Of a DNA stretch of 64,000 nucleotides, positions 40,304-54,432 are shown piece after piece (positions within the stretch are counted from its first letter, which is position 1; every line of letters begins with the position of its first letter). The position numbers and the translations under genes were made by a program. Below the pieces are notes generated by a model. It was not told the origin of the DNA. It ran no database searches and worked only from the letters and a program-made list of their open reading frames with translations. Source of the DNA: Calcarisporiella thermophila CBS 279.70 (taxonomy: Eukaryota; Calcarisporiellomycota); the NCBI RefSeq assembly GCF_041956535.1, contig NW_027192209.1:12092-76091 (forward strand), written 5' to 3'.

Positions 40304-43250
40304 ATGCATCGATTACGGTTCAATCGGATACCTGTGCTATTTCATGCGAATATTTCTTGTGGAGCAAGAAGTTTGCGCTCACCTCAATGCCAGCTTTATA
40401 TTCCGAATTACAAAAGAATTGATCGAGTAACGTCCGTCAACCGACTCTGCTTCTCCACCAGTCAACCATGCCACCGTCTCTCATCACCGGCCCCACGTCC
40501 CATAACTCGGGAATCCAGAAGATCCAAACCTCTGAGATTCTCTTTGTTTGGATCACTTTTTGGAAAAAGGAAAACTCCTGAGTGGGCGAGAGAATGTTGG
40601 TTATAATTGGGATTGGATGCATTTCGCCTGGCTAATAATTCCTTTGTCGTTTTCTCCTTAGTACTAGAGCATCGATTGAAAAATTTCCAGACTAGCTCAA
40701 AAATCCGACGGAAATGCAATTCCATGGGAATACCAAGTAGAGCTTTTCGAGTGAACAGCGAGGCATTTGCCAAAGCAGTCTTGGCAGGCGAAATTCCGCG
40801 AATTAATCCTGATAATGTGCTAGCAGTGTGGGAGGAAGGAGGAGCAGGTATACTCTAGTTCATTATTCTATGCTTAATGCGAAGTAATGTAGAGTCATCC
40901 TAACCACCTCATCTGGATATGTTAGAGAGCGTCGACAAACTTCTCCTTCCAGCGTTCTATGAGTTTGCGAAATCCGCAGTGTCTCCAGAGAGAGCGGAGG
41001 CATTCAGTTCACTATGCCAAATCAGCGATCTAAGATATCCGGCTGAATGGTTTCCAGCCACAAGGGCCATGAGGCGGTAAGTCCCTGAAGGTGCTTCTCT
41101 AGCTCTACAATGAGTGACATTGAAATAAATGCGTAGCAAAATTATCGCCCACGTTGGACCAACTAACTCTGGAAAGACTTATTCCGCACTAAATCGACTG
41201 GAGCATGCAGAGAGGGGCATTTATTGTGGCCCGCTGCGACTTCTTGCACATGAAATCTTTGAGCGTATGAATGCAAAGGGGGTCCCGTGCAATCTTATTA
41301 CCGGTGAGCAGCGTCAATTAGTTTCGCCCGATGCACCACTCACCAGTAGTACGGTGGAAATGACCGACTTGAATAAGTGGTTCGATGTAGCGGTGATCGA
41401 CGAGATCCAATTGTTGGGCGATCGACAGCGAGGCTGGGCGTGGACCCATGCGCTATTGGGTAGATCCCATTTTTCCTTGCTTTCTATAGCCATGGAGTAA
41501 ATTCAATTGTGTCCTACTCTTTCCTATTTTTTAGGCCTGCAAGCGGAAGAGATTCATCTCTGTGGAGAGCCCTCCGCCGTCCCCTTAATTCAAAGTATTT
41601 GTGCCTCGATGAACGAGGAGGTTGAGGTGCGCACCTATGAACGCCTTTCCCCCCTGAATATCCTCGACAAATCCCTTCACGGCAACTTCAAAAACATCCG
41701 CAAAGGGGACTGCATTGTAACCTTCTCTAGATCAAATATTTTTGCAATCAAAAAAGCCATTGAAGAAACAACAGGGTTGAGATGTGCGGTCGCATATGGA
41801 GGGTTGCCACCTGGTAAGAAATGGCTAGCGTTTCTCGAAAGGGTGTGGACTAACATTTCGTTCCTTGTCACTAGAAACTCGTTCGTTACAGGCAAAACTT
41901 TTCAATGATCCAAACAGCGGGTTTGACGTGTTGGTGGCCAGCGATGCAGTTGGCATGGGATTGAACTTGTAAGACTATCTGGGAGTCTCGATCATATCTT
42001 TTTGGCCTATCCTAACCTATACTTAATTATACATAGGAGCATCCGTCGTATTGTATTCGAGACGCTTGCCAAGTTCGATGGCACTGTTATGCGCCCTGTA
42101 TCGGTCTCTCAAATCAAACAAATTGCTGGCCGTGCAGGCCGGTTCGGAACTCCGTACGATGTTGGCGAGGTTACGACGTAGGTCACTGCGCCTGAAATTT
42201 GCCTTGAGACGGTTTGATCTCATGTGTACCCTTTTCACTTAGGTTCCATCACCATGACTTGAAATTCCTCCACAAAGCCATGGAAGCGCCCATTGCAGAG
42301 TTGGAGGTGGCCGGGCTACAGCCAACGATGGAGATTGTAGAGTTATTCGCACATCAATTGCCAAATGAGAAGTTTTCCAGTTTGATTGTAAGTCACTGTA
42401 TTCTTGCAGCCCTCTACCCCTTTTGTTTAAACATTTCTGTATTGCTAGCAAAAATTCGAGGATCTCGCAAGGCTGGACGGAGATTACTTTCTATGTAACT
42501 TCAAAGATAACAAGGTAACCGATAGGCAACTTAGCAGGCAATGCTAGGGGCAGTGCTGATAAGGTACAATCGTCCACTTAGATTCTCGCGGAATATATCG
42601 ACCACTTGGACATCCCCATTACTGATCGCTATCAATTCGTGATGGCACCCGCACCTACAAGAGACCCCCTTGTGATGTCGTATTACCTCAAGGTATGAGC
42701 CCCCATATTGGCACTGCATATTCCTCTTTTATGGTTGTACTTATTGCAATCTATATATCATCAGTTTGCGACCATCTTCAGCAATGGCCGTGCGTGTCTC
42801 CTTGAGGATCACGTTCGACTCCCTGAAAAGCCCGTCGCCACTATGGAGAAACTAAAGGAACTCGAATCACTACACCGTACAATCATGCTCTATATGTGGC
42901 TAAGGTATTCTTAACCTACTCTACCAGATTGATTGCTTTTGCGGCCTGCTAAACCAGCTTCCATTTTCGCTTCACTTTTGAATAGTGCTCGATACAGGCA
43001 CTGCTTTGGTAGCGCGCCTGAGGAGGTTCAGAAAATCAAGACCCAGTGCGAAGAGCAGATAGACGAGACATTGCGTGCCATTGCATTTTTGCGACAATTC
43101 CGCAATAAACGCCGGCATGGGCCATCCAAATCGCGGGAGGAAAAGACCGAGTCAGGGTCCTGGACGAAGCGGCGACCTCGGCATAGCACAAGGCTGGTCG
43201 AGGCGTTGCAGGAGCCAGGCAAGGTGCGCCCCAACATGTCCTCATTGTAA
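40304..43250 (+). CDS. SUV3: Mitochondrial ATP-dependent RNA helicase SUV3
   Basis: SUV3 is the helicase of the mitochondrial RNA degradosome. Twelve exons (40304-40595, 40662-40847, 40926-41076, 41137-41459, 41535-41813, 41875-41968, 42037-42177, 42243-42387, 42449-42514, 42582-42692, 42774-42904, 42986-43250) give 727 residues. The N-terminus is rich in Arg, Ser and hydrophobic residues and free of acidic residues, as in a matrix-targeting presequence. Motif I is [10 protein letters not shown], motif [10 protein letters not shown], then [17 protein letters not shown] and the final motif [10 protein letters not shown]. The SUV3 C-terminal region follows, then a basic tail. The donor of intron 1 (GTTGGT) is weak but is the one that keeps the frame. 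Confidence 0.93.
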
Positions 43251-43474
43251 TTATAATTTACTTAATAAAAATAACAGTGGTTTCATTTCCAGGGATCACT
43301 TGGCCAATATACAGCGCAATACTAGCTCAATTTTTTAAATTCAAGGCTGTGCTAAGATGCTAAGATTTTGACTCATTTTTTGCCACCAAAAGTTTAGTGA
43401 TAATCAATTTAGATGCTTAAACTTCATTTCATCGATCCGCACAGACTCCTTTTGACAAACACATAACGATCACC

Positions 43475-45106
<1,632 letters not shown>

Positions 45107-45370
45107 AACAACGAACCCGAGAGTAAAATAGTTCTAGAATGGGGGGAGGGGGGAGACGTACATAATCCAAACGGTGTTCAAATATATGACTTCCAATAAA
45201 TTGTTTAGACTGGTTCAATTGAGAAAGGGGATTTCTTATTTTTGACTGCATAAGTTAAATACTAGATATACATGAAGAGAGGTTCTGCACGATGGATGAT
45301 GCTCCAAAGCAAACAGACAAGAAGAAGCACGCTGATATCATCATTAATGGGGATATACACTGGAAACGCT

Positions 45371-47333
45371 TCACTCCACGTTTCCACTAAAGGCTTGGAC
45401 CAACATGAACACATTCAGCCCCACCAGGAGGAGCGCACACGCGCCACCCAACACGGTGAGCCAGATGGGGTTGACAAAATCGATGTATTGAGCATCCTCG
45501 GCCTCCTCTACAGTACTATTATTATTATTAGTTTTGCTGATATTACTCTTGGCATCCGCTCCAGCATCAGCCTCAGTTTTTTCCTCAGTTTCGGTTTCGG
45601 CTTCGGCTTCAGGCGGCTGACTCGATGGTTCGCCTTGCTCGCTTTTTACCTCTCCGTCCGCCTTGCTCTCGCGTCGCTCCAGAAGATCCGCGTCGGCTGG
45701 GCGTGGGTGCAGGGTCACGCGCATCACTCGTTTCCACGACGTGAAAATGACCAGAGGAATCACGGCAAAGGGCAACTGGATGCTCAGCGCCACCTGGCTC
45801 ATGACAAGAAGACTGTCTAGGCCTTGTTCACCGCGCGATATCGCCACAATCATGGCGGGGATGATGGCCAGTCCTCGAGTGAGGATTCGACGAAGCCACG
45901 GCCGCAATGTGAGGCCGAGGTACCCATTCATGACCACGGAGCCCGCGAGAGTGGCCGTCAGAGTGCTCGATTGACCAGCAATCTGGACAGCATTTCAACG
46001 AAAAGAACAAGGGTTACTCTCCATGGTGTGTATGGGAGGGAGGGGGGGGGGGGCAAATAGCCAACAAATATCAAATTACCAAGAGGGCAAAAGCGAACAG
46101 GAAACCTGCCACCCGGCTCAAGTATTGATTCAACAAGTCGTATGCATCATGCAGCGACGCGACGTCGGTCTTGTTGGAGCCATAGTAGAAAGAAGCGGCG
46201 GAGACGATCAAGATGGCAGAGTTCACGAAGAGCGCAAAGGTGAGCGCGAAAATGGTGTCGACGATGGAGAAGGTCATGTTGTCTCGGATGGCGTCCCGTA
46301 CCAACTTGAGGGATATCTGATCAGCAGACTTGCCGTTGATTCCCACTTTCTTTGGAGAGGCAAGGCCATGGTAATCGCTCGCGTCCTCATCCTTGCTTGA
46401 GATGGCCGTCTCCACCACAGAGCCACGAGGGACTTGGCTCCGGAAATTACGCCATTCCTCCTCCGCCTGAGCTCGCACGTGTTGCGCGCGTACTTGCACC
46501 AGGTACGAGTGAAGATAGAGGTTGTGGGGCATGACGGTTGCTCCGATGATGCCAATGGCTATGTAGAGCATCCCGCCATTGGTGAACAGCTCACCGCTGG
46601 GGAGATATCCCTTCAGGACGTCCACCGCATTCGGATTGGCGTAGACTAGCTCGACAATGAAGCAAGCGCCCACGAGCGAGACCAGAACGATGACGAACGC
46701 CTCGAAGATTCGAGCCGTGCGCATAGACCCTTCCCGATAGAAGGCCAGGATAAACAGCACGTCCAACCCGGTCACCAGCACACCCCATGGAAGCGCGAGC
46801 CCCGTCAACAGGTTGAGCGCCAATGCACTCCCAATGACCTCGGCCAGATCGCATGCTATAATGGCCAATTCCGCGAGCACGTAGAGCGCGTAGTTGACGT
46901 ATTTCGGGAGGAGGTACCTGCAGTTTTCCGCCAGGTCGCGCTGCGTCACGACGCCGAGGCGCACTGTAAGCGATTGCAGGAGCACGGCCATGATGTTCGC
47001 AAGGAAAATAATGAAGAGGAGGCTATACCCGTGTTTGGAGCCGCCGGCCAAGTCGGTGGCCCAGTTCCCCGGATCCTACGGAAATGGCAGAGTTAGGGCG
47101 CGAAGGGGAGGGGCGGAAACAGGGACCATGGCTGGCATACCAAGTACCCCACGGCAATGACTGCTCCGACACGAATTGAAAGCAGCCGTTGACAAGCATG
47201 TCAATAAAGTTAGAATGCATGAACAAAGGAGGCCAGCCGGCCGGCCGCATCACTCACCGTAGCCAGGGCCCACAAAGGCAAGGAAGCGCTTGAGCGTGTC
47301 CAAGCACGCGCGCAGCTTGTTGTTGAGTCTCAT
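45371..47333 (-). CDS. SMF1: NRAMP-family divalent metal transporter (SMF type)
   Basis: Proton-coupled Mn/Fe importer. Exons 47333-47258, 47160-47141, 47075-46080 and 45982-45371 give 567 residues. The second exon is a 20-nt microexon, fixed by the invariant spacing GPG-(8 residues)-DPGN. Metal-site motifs are DPGN (about 33-36) and MPHN (about 214-217). About ten to eleven membrane spans are visible, including LANIMAVLLQSL. A cytosolic loop after the MPHN span and a long acidic, Glu/Ala/Asn-rich insertion between the last two spans (about residues 470-530) are lineage additions. The N-terminus before the first span is very short. Which metal and which membrane (plasma, endosomal or vacuolar) cannot be told from sequence. 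Confidence 0.92.
47141..47160 (-). other. 20-nt microexon of the NRAMP gene
   Basis: The exon lies between the acceptor GAGCAG and donor GTATGC on the minus strand and codes for the residues between GPGY and DPGN. With it, the family spacing before the metal-binding DPGN is exact and the frame is open. Skipping it would break the frame, since 20 is not a multiple of three. Confidence 0.8.
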
Positions 47334-47899
47334 TTCCCGGATTTTCATAGCGCAATGGGAGGGTGCAATATATGGGCAGACAGCGGTGATTGCTAAATAA
47401 AAAGCAAGTCCAATTTAAATCCCTCCCACTGCGCTCGAATGGCTTGAAAACCGTTCCGGAATTTCCCCGCGGATGTCGCTCAAACAATTTCAAAGCGGGA
47501 AACTCCGCAAACTCCCTCCTCTAGTGCAAAAATACTGGGCCATTTCATTTGCTATCCAAAAACATGTACGCGCGCTCGCACGCGCGCACGCTCACACGCT
47601 CACACACATGCACACACACAAAACTAACCGAACAATTATATTAAAAAAATTGACTGTGTAAACGTGAGTATAAGTGGACGCTTTTTCGAATCCATAACGG
47701 CAAAGAAAAACAACATGTGCGGAAAATCAAAGCAAGCAAGAAAGTGGAGTGAAGATTATAATATAGTATATAAAGACGATATATATGTATATATAGATAG
47801 ATAGAATTATACAGAGGGGAGGAGAGTGACAAAATACGTGCTCATAAATATACACAGATACTAGACTAGATTGGGGGTGGTGCCGTTTTGGAGATATGC
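47334..47899. promoter_or_regulatory. NRAMP promoter region with alternating purine-pyrimidine tract
   Basis: 566 bp between two minus-strand genes. Bases 47562-47620 are almost strictly alternating purine-pyrimidine, CG-rich at the left and CA repeats at the right, a classic Z-DNA-prone and length-unstable sequence about 230 bp upstream of the NRAMP start codon. The remainder next to 47900 is AT-rich 3' flank of the APSES gene with TA repeats at 47758-47800. Confidence 0.55.
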
Positions 47900-49255
47900 T
47901 TACTCTTTCCACACGACTGCAAACTCCCTCTCCTCCATGACCACACTCCGGGGTAGCTCCGTCTCGTGCCACGGCTTAAACGGGCGCTGACCATCGTCCT
48001 GCGACAGTCGTTGTAACAACAACGTTGCCGTCATAGTGTCGAGCGCGTCGGTCGAGGGGGGGCGGTACTCGTGTTCATGGCGCTCCGGGGGCGCCTCGCG
48101 CCGCACACTAGGCAAATGGCTTTTTGGCACAAAGGTGATCGGGCGAAGGATGCGAGGATGCGGGGGATGCGGGCTGGCGTGCGGATGGTCCTGGACAGGG
48201 TGGAAGCCGCCGCTGCCATCGTGGCTGAACCCGCGGAAGACGGGCACCCCGCCCACGTGGGCTGGGGAGGCCACGGACGAGGGGGAGACACGGCCGCCGC
48301 GCGAGGTGGTGGAGGGCGTGTGCTCGGAGAAGGACCGGGGCCGCCACGCGGGGGCCACGGACTGGTCCGGCGAGGCCGGGGGGAGGCTCGCGGCCTCCTC
48401 GTCGCGGTTGAGGAGCAGCTCCATCCCTCGAGGCAGCCTTGCGAGCCTGTCTGTGGGGGAGGGCGTTTTTGCGCCAGCACATCTGCTACTGCTCGCGCTC
48501 GTCGACATGGGGGGCGGCATCGTCAGCCAGGGCAGGTTGGCGGGGCGCCCGACCGGCAGATCTGGGTGCAGGAGCAGGCAGCCGAACCCTGGCTCGCCGG
48601 GCCGCAGGCAGTTGTCAGGGAATCGCGGCCCAAACAGCGGCACGAGCTCGTAGCGAATCTCGTAGCACGTGCGCCTTGCCAGGAGCTCGGCATACTCAAA
48701 GGGAATCCTTGCGTGGGAAGAGAGGTTAGTCCACATGCACTTTTGCGGGCGCAAGAAGCGAGGGGGGGGGGGGGCGGCGACGTACCAGGTGCCCTGGATG
48801 CGGAGGAAACCTCCTCTAATTTTTTTTACAGGCAGATCGGGATTGGAGTCGATCATGCGCACAATGTCCGTTTTCGAGTTGCCAAGGGCCTACATTCGGG
48901 GGAGGGGGATTAGAGGATCACGCGCGCCGATGCAGGCGCCAGCAGAGCAAGCGGGCTTACCTTCCAAATCCCAGTGAAGTGCACCTCTCCTGTCTCCCTA
49001 TCCCACATGATGACCTGGTCATTGATGGTGAACTCGTAGACTATAAGATAGACGCACACTGATTAACAAACTACACGGCAGGTTAGTCCGGGGAGGGGGG
49101 GGAGCTCAAATAGGACCTGGGATAAAGCCTCTGGGGTCGAGCGAGGTGGAGTATTTGGCGGTGCGGATCAGGAATGGCGGCACGCGGCCAAACCGGGTGC
49201 CGGGTATGTATGGCTGGTAGCGCGGGGTGTTTTGGGTATCGCGTGTTCTAAGCAT
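47900..49255 (-). CDS. APSES/KilA-N-type DNA-binding protein
   Basis: A probable fungal transcription regulator or nuclear DNA-binding protein. Four exons (49255-49117, 49040-48961, 48889-48786, 48707-47900) give 376 residues. An N-terminal linker is followed by a domain at about 45-150 with VYEFTINDQVIMWDRETG, VHFTGIWKALG, KKIRGGFLRIQGTWIP and ARRTCYEIRYELVPLFG. This is the APSES fold in the variant seen in Bqt4- and Xbp1-like proteins rather than Swi4/Mbp1, and there are no ankyrin repeats. The C-terminal half is Pro/Ser/His-rich and disordered. Codon third positions are strongly G/C. The ATG at 49255 starts the first exon; an upstream exon is possible. Target genes are unknown. It is divergent from SFA1 across a 1-kb GC-rich region. 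Confidence 0.78.
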
Positions 49256-50283
49256 ATATGAGGGCGGGAGGGCGTGGGGCGCGGGGCGCGTGCGGAATGG
49301 AGAATGGCGGCGGCGAGTGGGGCAGTGGGCGGGGGATGCGGCGGCGCGGAATGGGCACGGCAAGGGCGATGGCCAGGAGGGGGAGGGTGGGGAGGGGGGC
49401 GGGGAGAGGGGGGGAGGAGAAAAAGGAGAGATTCGCTTCGGCTTCTTTTTTCCCTGCCTGCCCTTTCTTTTTTTATATGTATTAAAATGCTTCCAGAAGC
49501 ATCATGTGACCGGCTTACTTTTTCGCGCATAACCAGTTTGCGGCAAGGTTTGGCCAATATGGGCCGCCACTGCTTCCCCCTTTCTGCGTTAGAGTTTCCT
49601 CCGCCGTGGCCCTCTCGCCGCCTGCGCGCCGTTCTCACAAACGCAAAGTAGCGTTTGGAGCCTCTCCAGCGGCAATCCCCTCGCCGGCCTAGGGGTTGGT
49701 TCCATGGCTCTGGTTGCCGGCTCGCGATCGTGCGAAAACGCTATTTTGTTTTTCTTTGTGCCACTGCACAGAGTTTGCCCTCTCGCGACCCGTGGGCCCC
49801 TCTCGCGCGCCTGCCGCAGCCCCTCGCCAGGCCGTGTTTTGAGTTCTGTGCAAGATGCGGAAGTTTGCCTGTGCGGAGCAAGGGCTTCTGCGCGAGGGCC
49901 CGGCTTGTGCGCCCAGCCAGGCGATTTTCTCAACATGCTGCAAGCCGCTTTTTCGGCCGCCGAGGCCCGCCTGCGACCGGCGCCTCACCACGGCCCGCCG
50001 CGGCTGTCCCTCCCCTGCGCCTCGCCCGCCTGCAGCCAAGGGGCGTGGGGTGCGGCCGGCGGGCCGGGGACCGGATAGGTGGGGGATGAAACCGAGTCGT
50101 GCCACTGCGTAAGGGAAGGTTTATTGTCGCGGGTGTTTTTCTATTTTGTTGGTAAATGAAATCGGTTTCGGCCAAGCTGGTGCTCATCATCCTGCTGCGG
50201 CGCGGAAATGTCTTCCCTATTTTGAACCGTCGGTTTCGTAAGCAGACCCCCCCCTACTGCTCGAAAAACAAAGAATCTCGACA
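49256..50283. promoter_or_regulatory. GC-rich divergent region between the APSES gene (-) and SFA1 (+)
   Basis: A 1-kb region of very high G+C and CpG content separating divergent genes. Because stops are rare in such composition, open frames of 100-140 codons occur on both strands (for example around 49655-50089), but they are Arg/Pro/Ala-rich and resemble no family. G-runs at 49377-49420 and C-rich stretches could affect structure. Regarded as a shared promoter. Confidence 0.5.
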
Positions 50284-52339
<2,056 letters not shown>

Positions 52340-52657
52340 AAGGGTCCTGAGTCCAGGGTCCCACGCGGCGTGGCGGCGTTTTTGTACCAAAAAATAAATA
52401 AACATCGGAGCGCCCCCCTGGCGTGATCATGGGACGCTTCCTGCTTCAAACTCCCACTCCAATGAACCCCTCCAAGGGATAAAGAGGGAGGAAAAACCAT
52501 GTTTGAGTCTCCATGCTCGATGATATCACCAAAAATAAGAATATGGATTTATTAAACACAACAGAGAATAGCGTGAACATAAAACGGGGCCATGGAACAC
52601 GTCTGAAAAATCCAACCCCCTTCCCCCCAATAGAGCCCCGGGCGGCGCCGGCCGCGA
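52340..52657. terminator. Convergent 3' region between SFA1 (+) and RAD23 (-)
   Basis: 318 bp between two convergent stop codons. Polyadenylation-like AATAAA-containing sequence lies at about 52394-52400 on the plus strand. No coding region is seen. Confidence 0.5.
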
Positions 52658-54209
52658 TCACATCTCGTCGTCCTGCCCGTGTTCAAACAAGAAATTCGCC
52701 GCCATCTCCTCATTCTTGTCGCACGCAAAATACGCTTGAATCACCGTCTCTCGGTCAAAGCCCAGCGCTTCCAATCGATCAATGGCCGCCTTCTCCTCGG
52801 GCGTCACGTGGATCACGGTCCCCCCCGGGGGAATGCCCCCCATGCCTCCGCCCACGTCACCCTCTGACCCCGTCGCGCCTAGGAGGCGTAAGAACGCGTC
52901 TGGATTACTGTTGATCAGCTGCAGAAGTTGGGGGTTCGAATGGCCTAATTGCTGGAGGAGGGGTTGGAGTAGCGTGGGATTCTGTTGCACAAGCTGACGC
53001 AGCTGCTGGAACTGGGGCTGGTTGCGAAGGAAGGAAAAGTCCGCTTGCTGCTGTTCTGCTTGCTGCTGCTGCGTTTGCTGCTGCTGCTGTTGTGGTGATG
53101 GCTGAGATCCTTGTAATGACTCATGTGGTTCTAAAGAAAAATATCCAGCGACAAGACACATGGATTAGGTCGGAAAATGCCCTGTGGGATGCTGCACCCA
53201 TATAGGGAAATACTCACGAGCGGCGGCGGAGCGTGGAGGCTGCGCACTGGGGCTAGTCTGCTCCCTCAAAAGATTTTCCGGAATACCCTAAGGACAATAG
53301 GATAATGATAATGATAAGAAAAGGGCTTGGCATGAACGGGTGAAGGTTGCACGTTAGTTACCGTCATCAAATATTCAACCGCTCTATCTGGGTTGTTGTA
53401 GCTGGCTCGCATAGCTCGAATCACTTCGTTCCGGTCAAAGCCCATCTCCATCATGTTCTGAATAGCAGTTTCGTATTGAGCTCCAGTCACTATACGAATG
53501 GAGGAGAAAGATGAGAAAATCCCTCCAAACCGCCCGCCAAGAAACGATAATAGAACTCACAAAGCGCGTTAGAGGAATCCCACGCCGAGCCCGTTGATGG
53601 CTGGGTATCGGTGTCAGTGGCAGGAGTGGTTAGGCCAGAAGATGAGGCAGACTGGGATGGGAGGGATGCTGTCGTCAATTGCGTGCTTTCAGGCTTATTA
53701 ATAGAATCGGGTACTGGAGCAGTGGCGGAGGGTGTATTGGTCGGGGCCGTGTTAACGGGAACGGTGGGCTTCGATGATGTGGCCTGCTGCTGACTGGAGG
53801 TGGCTCTTGGCTTGGAAACCATTAAAACCAGGAAGTCTTTTTCTGAAAGCTTGCAGTCCGAAACCGTCTGATCATCGTTCAAAACCTTGCCTGAATCAAT
53901 GGAAAAAAAAAAGGGTCAAACATTCACACTTTATAAAAAAAATTCCATCAATGTACCAGAGAAGATCAGCTTCTGCAACGATGCGGAATGCCCATGATTC
54001 TCCTCGATCTTTCTTTTCAGATCGCCCACCTAAAATTTGAACAAAGCAAAAGTTCGTTTATTAGAATTACTCTGGCGATGGGATTCTTCACCCTCTCCTC
54101 ACTTAGAGGGGGCTTGGCCAATGGAAAGTCATTAGGGACATACTTTATCTTCGGGTTCAGCTTCGATCTGAAAATTCTTCTGATTGAGGGTTTTAACGGT
54201 GATTTTCAT
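52658..54209 (-). CDS. RAD23: UV-excision repair protein RAD23 (UBL-UBA shuttle)
   Basis: RAD23 carries ubiquitinated proteins to the proteasome and stabilises the XPC/Rad4 damage sensor. Exons 54209-54144, 54029-53957, 53890-53561, 53489-53362, 53287-53218 and 53130-52658 give 379 residues. The order is a UBL domain (1-75, starting MKITVKTLNQKNF), a Ser/Thr/Pro linker, UBA1 (about 157-198, MMEMGFDRNEVIRAMRA), a Gln-rich linker, the XPC-binding domain (about 245-300, with QNPTLLQPLLQQLGHSNPQLLQLI) and UBA2 (about 330-370, RLEALGFDRETVIQAYFACDKNEE). All four domains are complete. The Gln-rich linker is coded by CAG/CAA-type repeats (about 53045-53095) and is likely to vary in length. It is divergent from a SIZ/PIAS gene with 223 bp between. 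Confidence 0.95.
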
Positions 54210-54432
54210 TGAAGATCGTAGCTGTGTTGGAAAAAGGGACTAGGAAAAAGTTGCCGCCAAAACTTCTACTTTTGACCGTCGGATGTTCATGCCCTCAACG
54301 TGTGACTTTCTTGAGCAAATCTTGTATATTTCAGATCGAGCCTTATTAGCATTACTTTGATTTTAATACAGAGCTCCTCCATCGCTACATGGTTCGCTCT
54401 TCTTGTTTGAGATATGAAAGACTAGTTGCATC

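Noticed and set aside
48036-48913. Plus-strand frames of up to 280 codons across the APSES gene
   Set aside because: They are shadows of the GC-rich C-terminal exon; the APSES domain and the splice sites fit only the minus strand.
49655-50089. Open frames of 120-145 codons on both strands in the GC-rich spacer
   Set aside because: High G+C removes stop codons; the translations are Arg/Pro/Ala-rich, overlap one another on both strands and match no family.
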